A stretch of DNA of 64,000 nucleotides from Arabidopsis thaliana (taxonomy: Eukaryota > Streptophyta > Magnoliopsida > Brassicales > Brassicaceae): positions 5,821,151-5,885,150 of the forward strand of contig NC_003071.7 of assembly GCF_000001735.4 (NCBI RefSeq). Direction: 5' to 3'. Positions within the stretch are counted from its first letter, which is position 1; the number at the start of each line of letters is the position of its first letter. Both the position numbers and the translations under genes were made by a program. Positions 10,736-19,970 of the stretch are shown here, one piece after another. The notes under the pieces are model-generated. The model was not told the origin of the DNA. It did not search any database and saw only the letters and a program-made list of their open reading frames with translations.

Positions 10736-10953
10736 TTGCGCTGCTTTATTTTATTTTATTGATTTTCTTATAATAAAGAAAAAAATATATACTAGTATAT
10801 ATCTATATCAGTTTAAGAAATATAACAGTTAATGAGGAGGCACAATATACGAAGCCACTATACAAAACTATTCACTTTCGTTAATAATCCTAGTTAAAAG
10901 TCAAAACAAAACATTAAAAGCTTCAAACCGGCAAACATTAACATAGTCCAAGC

Positions 10954-11062
10954 CTTTAACTTTAACGTGGATTAGATCTTAAGAAGAGTCATTAACTTTA
11001 ACTTTAACTTTAACGTGGATTAGATCTCAAGAAGAGTTATTAACTTTAACTTTAACTTTAAA
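10954..11062 (+). repeat. 48-bp tandem duplication with TAACTT minirepeats
   Basis: Two direct copies of TAACTTTAACGTGGATTAGAT plus AAGAAGAGTYATTAAC are separated by runs of TTTAAC. The repeat sits about 0.9 kb upstream of gene A. Confidence 0.75.
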
Positions 11063-11178
11063 GCTTAGAATATATGTCATGATAATATATAGCTATTTTG
11101 CATAGTCTGATAGTCATAGGCATTTCATCATACCATAAAAATATGAAACAGATCCTACAGATATATACTAGCAGCTTT

Positions 11179-11232
11179 AACGTCTCGTTCTTTTAGAAAA
11201 AAAAAAAAAAAAAAAAAAAACGTCTCGTTCTT
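11179..11232 (+). mobile_element. Poly(A) micro-insertion with 14-bp target duplication
   Basis: AACGTCTCGTTCTT occurs at 11179-11192 and again at 11219-11232. Between them is only TTAG followed by a run of A. A poly(A) tract bounded by a 14-bp direct repeat is the expected footprint of an extremely 5'-truncated LINE or SINE insertion. Simple slippage would not create the duplicated target. Confidence 0.7.
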
Positions 11233-11691
11233 ACTTTTTATATTTCACAGAAAAAGTTTATAATCAGGCATGTTCATAAAAACGCTAGCGAGTAGTGACC
11301 ATAGATAGGCAGCGAGCCAGTGACCAAAAATAGCTTTGTAAATAAGTTGTTTGGAACACAAGACACCTGAAGAGTATGACGCCAATGTAGTTAATTATCG
11401 AAAATACATACCGTCAGCCAAAAACACCAGTGCCATGCCATCGACTACAATTTTAGTGTCAAAAAGATGTCATCGTACCAATCCAAAAAACCCGTGATAT
11501 TGCCATCTTTGATTATTACCATGACAATCAAAGGAGTGCAGAGTGCTCATTTTTTAATCTATAGTAACGCTGCATTTATATTTATAAAATTAATACTTTT
11601 TCTTTGTCAATAGAAAATCATATATGGAGCTATGATTTCTAATTAATTATTAATACTATGATTTTGCAAGTGGGAGTTCTATATACTATTG

Positions 11692-11732
11692 TTACAAATT
11701 GCAATTATAATATGCAATAGATGCAGAAACAG
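11692..11732 (+). promoter_or_regulatory. Conserved distal promoter block of DC1 genes
   Basis: The string TTGCAATTATAATATGCAAT followed by AGATGCAGAAACAG is almost identical upstream of gene B (15141-15181) and gene C (19751-19795). Between paralogs the rest of the spacer is less alike, so this stretch may be a regulatory site or just a well-preserved duplication remnant. Confidence 0.45.
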
Positions 11733-11820
11733 AAAATCAAAGATCTCATGCATAAACAAAACAAATGACTGACTTTTCTATAACAAAGAATAAAAAAAGA
11801 TATTAATTAATAATTGAAAA

Positions 11821-11881
11821 ATATAAACATATCGATCAAGGTTAGCTCTGTATGTGTGTCTCTTTAATATTGTATATATGG
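11821..11881 (+). promoter_or_regulatory. Core promoter of DC1 gene A
   Basis: A box ATATAAACATATCGATCAAG/GTTAGCT (11821-11847) is shared with B, C and D, and a TATA box (TGTATATATGG, 11871-11881) follows. The leader downstream (GGGTGAGAAGAAGACGAG...) is also shared with gene C. Confidence 0.65.
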
Positions 11882-11951
11882 AGGAAGGGTGAGAAGAAGA
11901 CGAGAAATTTCACAACTATCCAAAATCATCTTTGTAGGCTTAGCAGCAGCC

Positions 11952-13937
11952 ATGAATTCCAATCCAGTGGGTGTATTTCGTGAGAGGGAAATCGATGGAA
12001 AACCATTTCACATATACACTTTATCATCTCAAACAGACACCACAATCCCTTCTTCTTCCGGTGAAACAGCCATTGATGGCGACGACCACCTCTCTCTTCA
12101 ACAACCTCTTTTCCTCTGTCCTTCTTTACGTCTTAGGGTTCACGAGGAAAACAATTCCTATACTGAATTTCTCCCGTACAAGACTTCCCCTCACTTCCCC
12201 AGCATAGGAAGCGTTGATCAACAAGTCCAGCATTTGCTTGATTCCGACAGCCAACAAGTCCATGATTTGCTTCATTCCGACAGCAGCCATGATGATGATG
12301 ATGATGATGATGTAATCTGTAAGCTCCCAGTTGTCCCTATCTATTGGTGCAATAGTAAAGAACTTGATTATGATCAATTTAATTGTGGTGCATGTGAACG
12401 ATCAAAGATTGGCACAAACTATTATGTCTGTCTCACGTGTGATCTAATGTTCCACAAAGAATGCGTAGAGTCTCCCCTTGAGATAAAACACCCTTCCTAT
12501 CCCTTTCTTTCACTCAAACTTTACAATCGTCCCGGCCACCGCGTGAGTTGCATGTGCTGTGATTTAGCTCTCTGTAGCATGCTTTATCATTGTCCCACCT
12601 ACAAACTTAGTATGCATCCCGTTTGTGCGATGAAGCCAATACCCATTTTCATAGACCACTCAAAAAGGCATCCCCACCTTCTCACCTTTTTTCCCAAACA
12701 AGCTTCCTTACTTTGCGATGTTTGTGGCCTCGTTAAAGAATCTTTTCCCACATATGTTTGCGTTCGGTGTATCTTTGTAGTCCACCGAGATTGTATCTAT
12801 TTCCCGTTTGTCATTAAAATATGTCGTCACCACCATCGTATCTCTTTTACCTCTTCTCTTCCATCCGGAAAATGGTCTTGCGGAGTCTGTCGTCAAAAAG
12901 TTGACAACAATTGTGGTGCGTACACCTGCAACAAGTGTAACCACTATTTTGTTCATACAAGATGTGCGTTACGGGAAGACGTGTGGGATGGAAAGGATCT
13001 CGAGGGAGTACCTGAAGAGCCTGAAATAATTCTCGAGCCATTTGAGACGATAGCTGATGGAATAATACTCCATTTTTCTCATGGCCATCATCTAACACTC
13101 GAGATCAGTAGAGTTTACGACGAAAACAAGTTTTGTCAAGCGTGCATCCTTCCCATCTATGAGGGTAACTATTATTCATGTATGGATGACTGTGACTTCA
13201 TCCTCCACGAAGCATGTGCAAATGCTTCTCGCAAGAAACATCATGCCTTGCACGGTCACCCACTTACGCTAAAAATTGTCCCTGGCGAACAAGAATACTA
13301 TAAAGATTACTTCCAGTGTTCTGCTTGTTATCGTCAAAGTTGTGGCTACGTCTATGAAGCTGGATATTACAGAATAGACTTACGGTGTGCCTCAGTTTCT
13401 GAACCCTTTCAATATCAAGGTCATGAGCATCCTTTATTTCTAGCTTTAGATCGACAACAAGAACTTGAGGCAACTTGTCAAATCTGCCAACAGAAAGCTA
13501 CTTTTCTTCGAAAACTAAATTGCATCGAATGTGATTATGTTATATGTTTTAAGTGTGCTACTTTACCATACGAGGCAAAGTATAAGCATGACAAACATTT
13601 CCTCACATTTCGGGAAGGGAAAGAGGAAAGTGATCAATTAGACTGGTGTGAAGTATGCGAAAAAAGAATAGTATACTCAAGAAAAGATGGCTTCTATGCT
13701 TGTGATCACTGTTGCACCACTCTTCATGTTCATTGTTTGCTTGGAGAAGACATGTATATGTTGAAACCTAGTCAAACCATAACGTATATTAAGAGGGAGG
13801 TTCATATCCTTCCCAACAATACCCGGTCTCGACCATTCTGCCATCATCATGATGAAGACCGTTGTCCACACAAAGTAGTTTTCAAATGGCAGGACCAGTA
13901 CACGATATTTTGTTCTTACCGTTGTTTGACAAAGTAA
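11952..13937 (+). CDS. DC1 (Cys/His-rich C1) domain protein, gene A
   Basis: Intact intronless gene for a 661-residue protein. The start is placed at the ATG at 11952, because the peptide from there (MNSNPVGVFREREIDGKPF) aligns with the starts of genes B, C and D. An upstream in-frame ATG at 11889 lies in a leader that is conserved in gene C only as untranslated sequence. An N-terminal low-similarity region has a seven-Asp run (about residues 112-118) encoded by a GAT microsatellite. At least seven zinc-binding C1-like modules follow, for example CGAC..CLTCDLMFHKEC (about 145-170), CDVCGL..CVRCIFVVHRDC (about 255-280), CGVCRQ..CNKCNHYFVHTRC (about 312-340), CQAC..CDFILHEAC (about 412-440), CQICQQ..CDYVICFKC (about 530-560) and CEVC..CCTTLHVHC (about 592-620). 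DC1 proteins form a large plant family, mostly of unknown role, some linked to hormone or stress signalling. No signal peptide or membrane segment is visible. Confidence 0.95.
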   Translation: MNSNPVGVFREREIDGKPFHIYTLSSQTDTTIPSSSGETAIDGDDHLSLQQPLFLCPSLRLRVHEENNSYTEFLPYKTSPHFPSIGSVDQQVQHLLDSDSQQVHDLLHSDSSHDDDDDDDVICKLPVVPIYWCNSKELDYDQFNCGACERSKIGTNYYVCLTCDLMFHKECVESPLEIKHPSYPFLSLKLYNRPGHRVSCMCCDLALCSMLYHCPTYKLSMHPVCAMKPIPIFIDHSKRHPHLLTFFPKQASLLCDVCGLVKESFPTYVCVRCIFVVHRDCIYFPFVIKICRHHHRISFTSSLPSGKWSCGVCRQKVDNNCGAYTCNKCNHYFVHTRCALREDVWDGKDLEGVPEEPEIILEPFETIADGIILHFSHGHHLTLEISRVYDENKFCQACILPIYEGNYYSCMDDCDFILHEACANASRKKHHALHGHPLTLKIVPGEQEYYKDYFQCSACYRQSCGYVYEAGYYRIDLRCASVSEPFQYQGHEHPLFLALDRQQELEATCQICQQKATFLRKLNCIECDYVICFKCATLPYEAKYKHDKHFLTFREGKEESDQLDWCEVCEKRIVYSRKDGFYACDHCCTTLHVHCLLGEDMYMLKPSQTITYIKREVHILPNNTRSRPFCHHHDEDRCPHKVVFKWQDQYTIFCSYRCLTK

Positions 13938-15133
13938 AATGTCTTCGTCGAAACGCTTTGTAATCTTCATTCCTTGTACACGTTTTGTAATATTATTCTT
14001 CTATCAATAACGCTTTGTAATGTATTCGACATATGTACCTTTTAATGTTATTTTGTCTCAATCTCATAGTTTTGTTTGTTTAATTCGTATTGGCCATTAA
14101 TTCTATATGGACTATATATATATGTTTTGAAAATACGCATTTGATAAAGAGATGGTTTTGCTCTACTAAAGGGTTTTGGACTCCACAATGATGTTCTTGT
14201 TACAGGGCCATTAATACTTCGAGATCGGACGGTTCTCCCTAAAAGACAAGGAAATTACAGTTATGACAGTAGGATGAATCCTCCTTATGATCTGACGGTC
14301 AAGAATCCTTCCATTGTGTACGTGTTGGATGGTCAACGGATCCGCTTATAGTGCGGTCCGTGATTCAAAGTTCAAACCCTAAGACCGAGGGATGGAGTAT
14401 CTTTATGTTCCAACGGTCCAGAATCATCAATGGTTCTCTGATATTCAAACTTTTGTTACCGACGTTTGACCGTCCGTTATTTTCAAGTGAAAGCAAAAAT
14501 AAAACATTCGCAACCGAATCTCATTGCTTCGAAAAACTAGAAACCCGAAATATGATAACATTTTAATATTTTGGCTTTCCACTAGGCATTAATTTGTAAA
14601 GTCATTTGTTGTCTTTAAATTTTTCAAAAACTCAGATAAAATGCACTTGTTGTAACTTTGGTTTTTTTGGTAAATATATTTTGCATTCATTCAAAAAATA
14701 TATATATATAACAGAGTTTATTTGATAAAATCTCACAAAAAGCCAGGGAAAAGGGAAAAACAATCATATGAAACTAAGTAATCAATATCCTCGTACGGTG
14801 TCGAATCTTTTATTCATTACTCAACCCTCTCGCTAAATGCTTAAGAAATTACCATGAAGACCGTAGGATAGCTATCTTCATGATCCGACGGTTCATCGCC
14901 TATGTAACCTTCCGATAGTCAACGCATCTAACCAAAACTGCCATTAGAAAGGGTTCAAGCATTATTGGTCCTCAACGTTGACCATCTGCATTTAACGTCC
15001 GTGTCAGTTAAATACTTAAATCCCATGTGTTTTGTTGACTTTCCCAGTTCCAATATACCACTCACGATGTTTTTGGTAATATGATTTTTAAAGTAATATG
15101 TTTGTTTAACAACATTACAACTTTTTTGTTTAT
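13938..15133. other. Intergenic region downstream of gene A
   Basis: No gene seen. It holds two copies of the array's intergenic module. One is at 14210-14480 (GATCTGACGGTCAAGAATCC, then ATCTTTATGTTCCAACGGTC). The other is at 14840-15120 (CATGATCCGACGGTTCATCG...) and matches 19230-19450. The string AATTCTATATGGACTATATA (14100-14119) recurs downstream of gene C (near 24682). Confidence 0.7.
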
Positions 15134-15491
15134 ACTATTATTACAAATTGCAATTATAATATGCAATAGATGCAGAAACAGAGAATCCATGATCTAGACA
15201 GAAACTGTTTATGAAAACTCATGATATTATCAATCTGTCAATATGCTAAACGACTATCATGTCTAATTAATAGAACATGTTAGAACGCTCTCATTGAACA
15301 AATAATGGAGGTATGTTTAATTATAATAAATAAAAACTAAAAGGAAAAACAAAATCAATTGCACAAAACAGAATTTTTTAAAGATAAATTAGTATATTAA
15401 TCATAATTAAGTCTGCTCTAACACGTTAGCACGTCAACAAATAGTACTGTTATTGAAGTTTTTTTCTTTTTTTCTATGTTCTTATAATGTT

Positions 15492-16414
15492 TCTCTATTA
15501 AACTTTCTAAATAATAAATAGACGATCCATAAAAAACACTAGTGGATCGAAAATGAGAAATAATAATTAACGACTTTTCCTGTAACCAAGATGTAAATCA
15601 TATATATGAAAGTTGACCAACACTCTCCATATGATTGACACATCATCACACAAGAAAATGACATGTGTCATTCTACATTAGTTAAATTAAAAAACTAGCA
15701 AAAATAATTGAGAAAAAATCAAAAATCTTTTGTTGTATTAAATTCTCCATTAATCTCAGTCTTAAATGAATTTTCTAAAAATAATCAATAAATAAAAAAT
15801 CATAATAATGTACCAAGCACTACTTTCATTCTTTTCTACTTATTTTATTAATTTTGTTTTATCAATAGTCATTAACCCATAATGGCTAAAATTTTACTTG
15901 TGTTGTAGTTTAGATGTTTGCTACCTAACCTCATATTAATTTAGTAATTTTAGTTGGATATTTTTTTATTATTACGTTTTGTGAATTTGATTTATTATAT
16001 GACCTTCTTTATGTACATTTCACGTAATAGTCATCCAAGACATTAGACATACAAAAAAAAAAAAAACATGAGACTCTATATGATTATATGGAATAAAGAA
16101 TCGTTTGTTACAATTAAGTTAGGCAAGTTTCAAAACACATAAGTAATATAACTACATACATTGTATCAGTATATCATATATTGTTGTAGTATGTGATAAT
16201 GATAGTGAAATATTAGAATAATAAATATATAAATATTCATATTGTAGTAGAATTGATATTTCGAGTTATAGATGAATATAATCATAAAAAGTAATAATTA
16301 TATTAAATAGATGAATTTATCAAAATGAACATCAAAATCAACAAAAAACCATAATCATATTTTTCCGACAATTTTAAAAACAAAAACCCATGCGTAGCAT
16401 GGGTGTTCATCTAG
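15492..16414 (+). mobile_element. Helitron in the gene B promoter (3' end firm, 5' end tentative)
   Basis: The right end has the diagnostic Helitron 3' structure: a perfect hairpin CCATGC-gta-GCATGG (16388-16402), 8 bases, then CTAG at 16411-16414 followed by T. A possible 5' end starts TCTCTATTAAAC at 15492, but its preceding base is not the expected A, so that end is uncertain. There is no Rep/helicase ORF, so it is non-autonomous. It lies between the distal block (15141) and the core promoter (16449) of gene B. Confidence 0.7.
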
Positions 16415-16448
16415 TTATTACAATAAGTCAATAACTAAATTAAAAATG

Positions 16449-16500
16449 ATAAACATATCGATCAAGCTTAGCTGTATCCTGTATACATCTATATGTAAGA
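16449..16500 (+). promoter_or_regulatory. Core promoter of DC1 gene B
   Basis: ATAAACATATCGATCAAGCT then TAGCTGTAT matches the gene A box. A TATA-like CTATATGTAA follows at 16489-16498. The box is about 90 bp before the start codon. Confidence 0.6.
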
Positions 16501-16565
16501 GGGAGAGAAAGGAGAAGAAGAATATCACAAGTTCACAACTATCCAAAAATCTCTTAGTAGTAGCC

Positions 16566-18596
16566 ATGTATTCAAATTCAGTGGGTGAGTTTCGTGAGGG
16601 AGAAATCGATGGAAAACTATTTCTCATATACACTTTGTCATCTCAAACAGAGAGCCTTTCTTCCGGTGAAGCAGCGGTTGATTCCGATGGTGGGGACGGC
16701 CTCTCTCTTGAGCCTCGGATCCTCTGTCCTACTTTCCGTCTCAAAGTTAAAAAGTTGAAACCATACACGAGAGATTCAGATCGTAGCTTTTTCCCGTTGG
16801 TTGTTTCCCCTCACTTCCCCACCATACAAAGTGGTCATGAACAACCCGAGTATATGCTTCATTCCGACAGCTGTAAGCTACCTTTACTCCCTCTCTTTTG
16901 GTGCAACAATAAAAAACCTCATCTTTTCGATTTCATTTGCCGTGCATGCACAACCCTAGAGCCAGCCACAAGCTATTACGTTTGTGTCACATGTGGTGAC
17001 CAGTTCCACAAAGAATGTATTGGTTCTCCACTTGAGTTCAAACACCCTTCATATCCGTCTCTTTCTCTCCAACTTTACAGTCCTCCGTCCGACCGCGTAT
17101 TCTGCTCATGTTGTCAAAAACGTATCGATGGCCTGAATTATTATAGTCCTACCAACAACTTCACTCTGCATCTATTTTGTGCATTCAAACCAATACCCTT
17201 TGTTATAGATCACCCAAAAAGGCATCCCCATCCTCTCACCATTTTCCCCAAACAATCTTTCTTACCTTGCCATGTTTGTAGCCTCATAAAAGGACATATT
17301 CCCACCTATGTTTGTGTTAGATGTGTATTTGTAGTTCATCAAGATTGTATCTATTTCCCGTATGTCATAAAAATATCCCGTCACCACCACCGTATATCTT
17401 ATACCTCCTCTCTTCCATCTGGAAAATGGTCTTGCGGAGTCTGTCGTCAAATGGTTGACAACGACTATGGTGCCTACTCTTGCAACAAGTGTGATGACTA
17501 TTTTGTTCATTCAAGATGCGCGCTGCGGAGAGACTTATGGGATGGGATAGAACTCGAGGGAGTACCTGAAGAACCTGAGATAGTTGTTGAGCCATTTATC
17601 ACGATTTCTGATGGTATAATACTCCATTTTTCTCATGGCCATCATCTGAAACTCAAGATCAGTAGAGTCTACGACGAAAAAATGGTTTGTCAAGCGTGCA
17701 TCCTTCCGATCTACGAGGGTGGCTATTATTCATGTATGGATGAATGTGACTTCATCCTCCACGAAACATGTGCAAATGCACCTTGCAAGAAACATCATGC
17801 TTTGCATCCTCACCCACTTACGCTAACGGTCGTCACTAGTGAATATGAAGACAACATAGGACGTTTTTGTTGTAAGGCTTGTCAGCGTGAAAGTTGTGGT
17901 TTCGTCTATGAGGATCTCAGAGGAAAGATTGGTAATTATAGAAGAAATAAATTCCAACTAGATTTACGATGTGCCTCAGTTTCTGAACCATTTGAATATC
18001 TAGGCCATAAGCATCTCTTATACCTAGCTTTGAATCCAGAAGAAGAAAAGTTAGCAATATGTCAAATCTGCCACGAAAGGGAAGATGAGTCTTCTCATTG
18101 CAGAAAACTAAATTGCATTGAATGTGATTTTGTGATATGCTTCAGGTGTGCTACCTTACCATATAAGGCAAGGTATCAACATGACAAGCATTTCCTCAAA
18201 TTTTATGAGACGAAAGAGGCAAATGATCATTCAGAGTGGTGTGATGCATGCGAAGGAAGAATTGCAGATTTAAGAACGAGAGGGATCTATTCCTGCAACG
18301 CAGATTTAAGAACGAAAGGGTTCTATTCATGCGACGACTGCTGCACCACTCTTCATATTGATTGTTTGCTTGGGGAAGACATGTATATGAAGCCTGGTCA
18401 CACCATAATGTATAATATGACGGGTTTCGACGAACATTATGAGAAGAAGCTTCGTATTCTTCGCAACAATACTTTGTCTCGGCCATGTTGCAGTACATGC
18501 GGGCAGCGTTGTCGACAGAAAATAGTTTTCAAATACAAAGAACACCATATATTTTGTGCTATATCTTGCCAGAAGCATGTAATTAATTACTCATAG
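16566..18596 (+). CDS. DC1 (Cys/His-rich C1) domain protein, gene B
   Basis: Intact intronless gene for 676 residues. The start at ATG 16566 aligns with the paralogs (MYSNSVGEFREGEIDGKLF); the same frame is open upstream to 16446 only because no stop intervenes. It has the same order of C1-like modules as gene A: CRAC..CVTCGDQFHKEC, CHVCSL..CVRCVFVVHQDC, CGVCRQ..CNKCDDYFVHSRC, CQAC..CDFILHETC, CKACQRESCGF, CQICHE..CDFVICFRC and WCDAC..CCTTLHIDC. The last module carries an exact-length 36-bp (12-residue) tandem duplication, ADLRTRGIYSCN / ADLRTKGFYSCD, which adds an extra Cys between the zinc ligands. The tail (RCRQKIVFKYKEHH) matches the fragment at 8.2 kb rather than gene A. Predicted zinc-binding protein, function unknown. 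Confidence 0.95.
   Translation: MYSNSVGEFREGEIDGKLFLIYTLSSQTESLSSGEAAVDSDGGDGLSLEPRILCPTFRLKVKKLKPYTRDSDRSFFPLVVSPHFPTIQSGHEQPEYMLHSDSCKLPLLPLFWCNNKKPHLFDFICRACTTLEPATSYYVCVTCGDQFHKECIGSPLEFKHPSYPSLSLQLYSPPSDRVFCSCCQKRIDGLNYYSPTNNFTLHLFCAFKPIPFVIDHPKRHPHPLTIFPKQSFLPCHVCSLIKGHIPTYVCVRCVFVVHQDCIYFPYVIKISRHHHRISYTSSLPSGKWSCGVCRQMVDNDYGAYSCNKCDDYFVHSRCALRRDLWDGIELEGVPEEPEIVVEPFITISDGIILHFSHGHHLKLKISRVYDEKMVCQACILPIYEGGYYSCMDECDFILHETCANAPCKKHHALHPHPLTLTVVTSEYEDNIGRFCCKACQRESCGFVYEDLRGKIGNYRRNKFQLDLRCASVSEPFEYLGHKHLLYLALNPEEEKLAICQICHEREDESSHCRKLNCIECDFVICFRCATLPYKARYQHDKHFLKFYETKEANDHSEWCDACEGRIADLRTRGIYSCNADLRTKGFYSCDDCCTTLHIDCLLGEDMYMKPGHTIMYNMTGFDEHYEKKLRILRNNTLSRPCCSTCGQRCRQKIVFKYKEHHIFCAISCQKHVINYS
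18264..18335 (+). repeat. 36-bp in-frame tandem duplication in gene B
   Basis: Units 18264-18299 and 18300-18335 differ at a few bases and keep the frame. The fragment at 8.2 kb and gene A have a single unit or equivalent at this place. Confidence 0.9.
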
Positions 18597-19750
18597 CCAG
18601 ACGCTTTGCAATTTTTTAATCTCTCCATATTTCTTCATTAAAACGCATTGTAATCTTGTTTCTTGTCCTCTTCCTATATGTAAGTTTGTTATGTTTTTTG
18701 ATCGATGCTACATGTGCTCTGTTTTCACTTTTTGTTCTTTAAGAAAACCATTTTTGATTTCTGTTTTATAATTTTATAATGTTTCTCATCTGTTTAGAAA
18801 TTTGGAGAACTTCCAAATTTTCTGCCTTTGGTTAGAATTCATAGGCATTTACAGATAATACGAATTTGAAAAAAAAAGATGGTTTTGCAGTTTTGTCTAT
18901 CAAAAGGTCTTGGACTCTATGATGATGTCTTGTTAAAGATTCTATGAGTAAGGATGAATCTAGTTCTCATTCAAAGAAATCTGTATAGACGAGTCATTTA
19001 AGAGTCCATTAATTCTTGATGGAAATCTATCATTATCTGTTAAAAAAAAAAACATTTTGGGGCTCAAAATCTCACAAAGAGAAAAGCCTTTTCTGATGTA
19101 AAAAAAAAAAAAAAAAAGCCTTCTCTGAGACAAAGGAGAGGCTTATTAAGGCGACCATGACATTGGAAATCGAAGATGAACCCAAAACTTTGGTTTTCAC
19201 CGGTAATCAATATCCCTCTCGCAGATTCGCTAATAGCTTAAGAAATTACCGTAGGATGAGCTATCTTCATGATCCGACGGTTCATTGCGTATGTAAACTA
19301 TCCGATAGTCAACGCATCAACCAAAACTGCCATTTGAGGTTCAAGCATTTGTCCTCAACGTTGACCATCTGCATCTAACGTCCGTTAAATCCCACTAACC
19401 ATGTTTTCGGTAATATGATTTTAAAGTGGGGTATCTTCAATTCGTATGCTTGTTTAACAACATTACAACTTTTTTGTTTGACAATCTGTAGAGATAATAA
19501 TACTAAACGACTATTATGTCATGTCTAAGAGAACATGTTAGAGACTAGAGAGTAACGTAGAACTAAACTTTATTTTTTTATTGAAATATTAATTTGGTAT
19601 AGTTATCGACTAGACAATTAGATTATGGATTTAAAATTGAAAAAATCTTATGGATTTCCTTCTCACGCAAAAAAAAAAAGGCCTTTCTATTTCCGAATAA
19701 TTCGAAGATTTAATACTAAGATTTTGCAAGTGCGAGTTATTTAAACTATA
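18597..19750. other. Intergenic region downstream of gene B
   Basis: No gene seen. It contains A-runs and, at 19025-19210, sequence matching that downstream of the 8.2-kb fragment. At 19230-19450 is the CATGATCCGACGGTTCAT module found also at 14870. Confidence 0.65.
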
Positions 19751-19943
19751 GTTACAAGTTGCAATTATAATATGCAACAGATGCAGATGCAGAAACTGTT
19801 CTACACATAAACTGTTAATAACAAAGAGTAAACTCATGAGATTCATAAACAAAGAAAAAGAAAGACTTTTCAATAACAAAGAATATAAAAAGGACTAACG
19901 AAATAATTGAAAAATATAAACATAGCGATTAAGGTTAACTGTG
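19751..19943 (+). promoter_or_regulatory. Displaced promoter blocks of DC1 gene C
   Basis: Both the distal block (19751-19795) and the core box (ATATAAACATAGCGATTAAG then GTTAACTGTG, 19914-19943) are present in the order found for gene A. The leader and start codon of gene C, however, lie 2.9 kb further on. Confidence 0.6.
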
Positions 19944-19970
19944 GCATGTGGGCGTGTGTGTTTTAATATA

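Noticed and set aside
11889..11951. Earlier in-frame ATG for gene A
   Set aside because: The region is conserved in gene C as leader but not in frame, and all four paralogs align from the later ATG.
12289..12312. GAT repeat as a regulatory microsatellite
   Set aside because: It lies in the coding frame of gene A and simply encodes an Asp run.
12126..13970. Minus-strand and shifted ORFs of 70-110 codons over the DC1 genes
   Set aside because: They are shadows of long Cys/His-rich coding regions; the same shadows recur over each paralog and have no domains.
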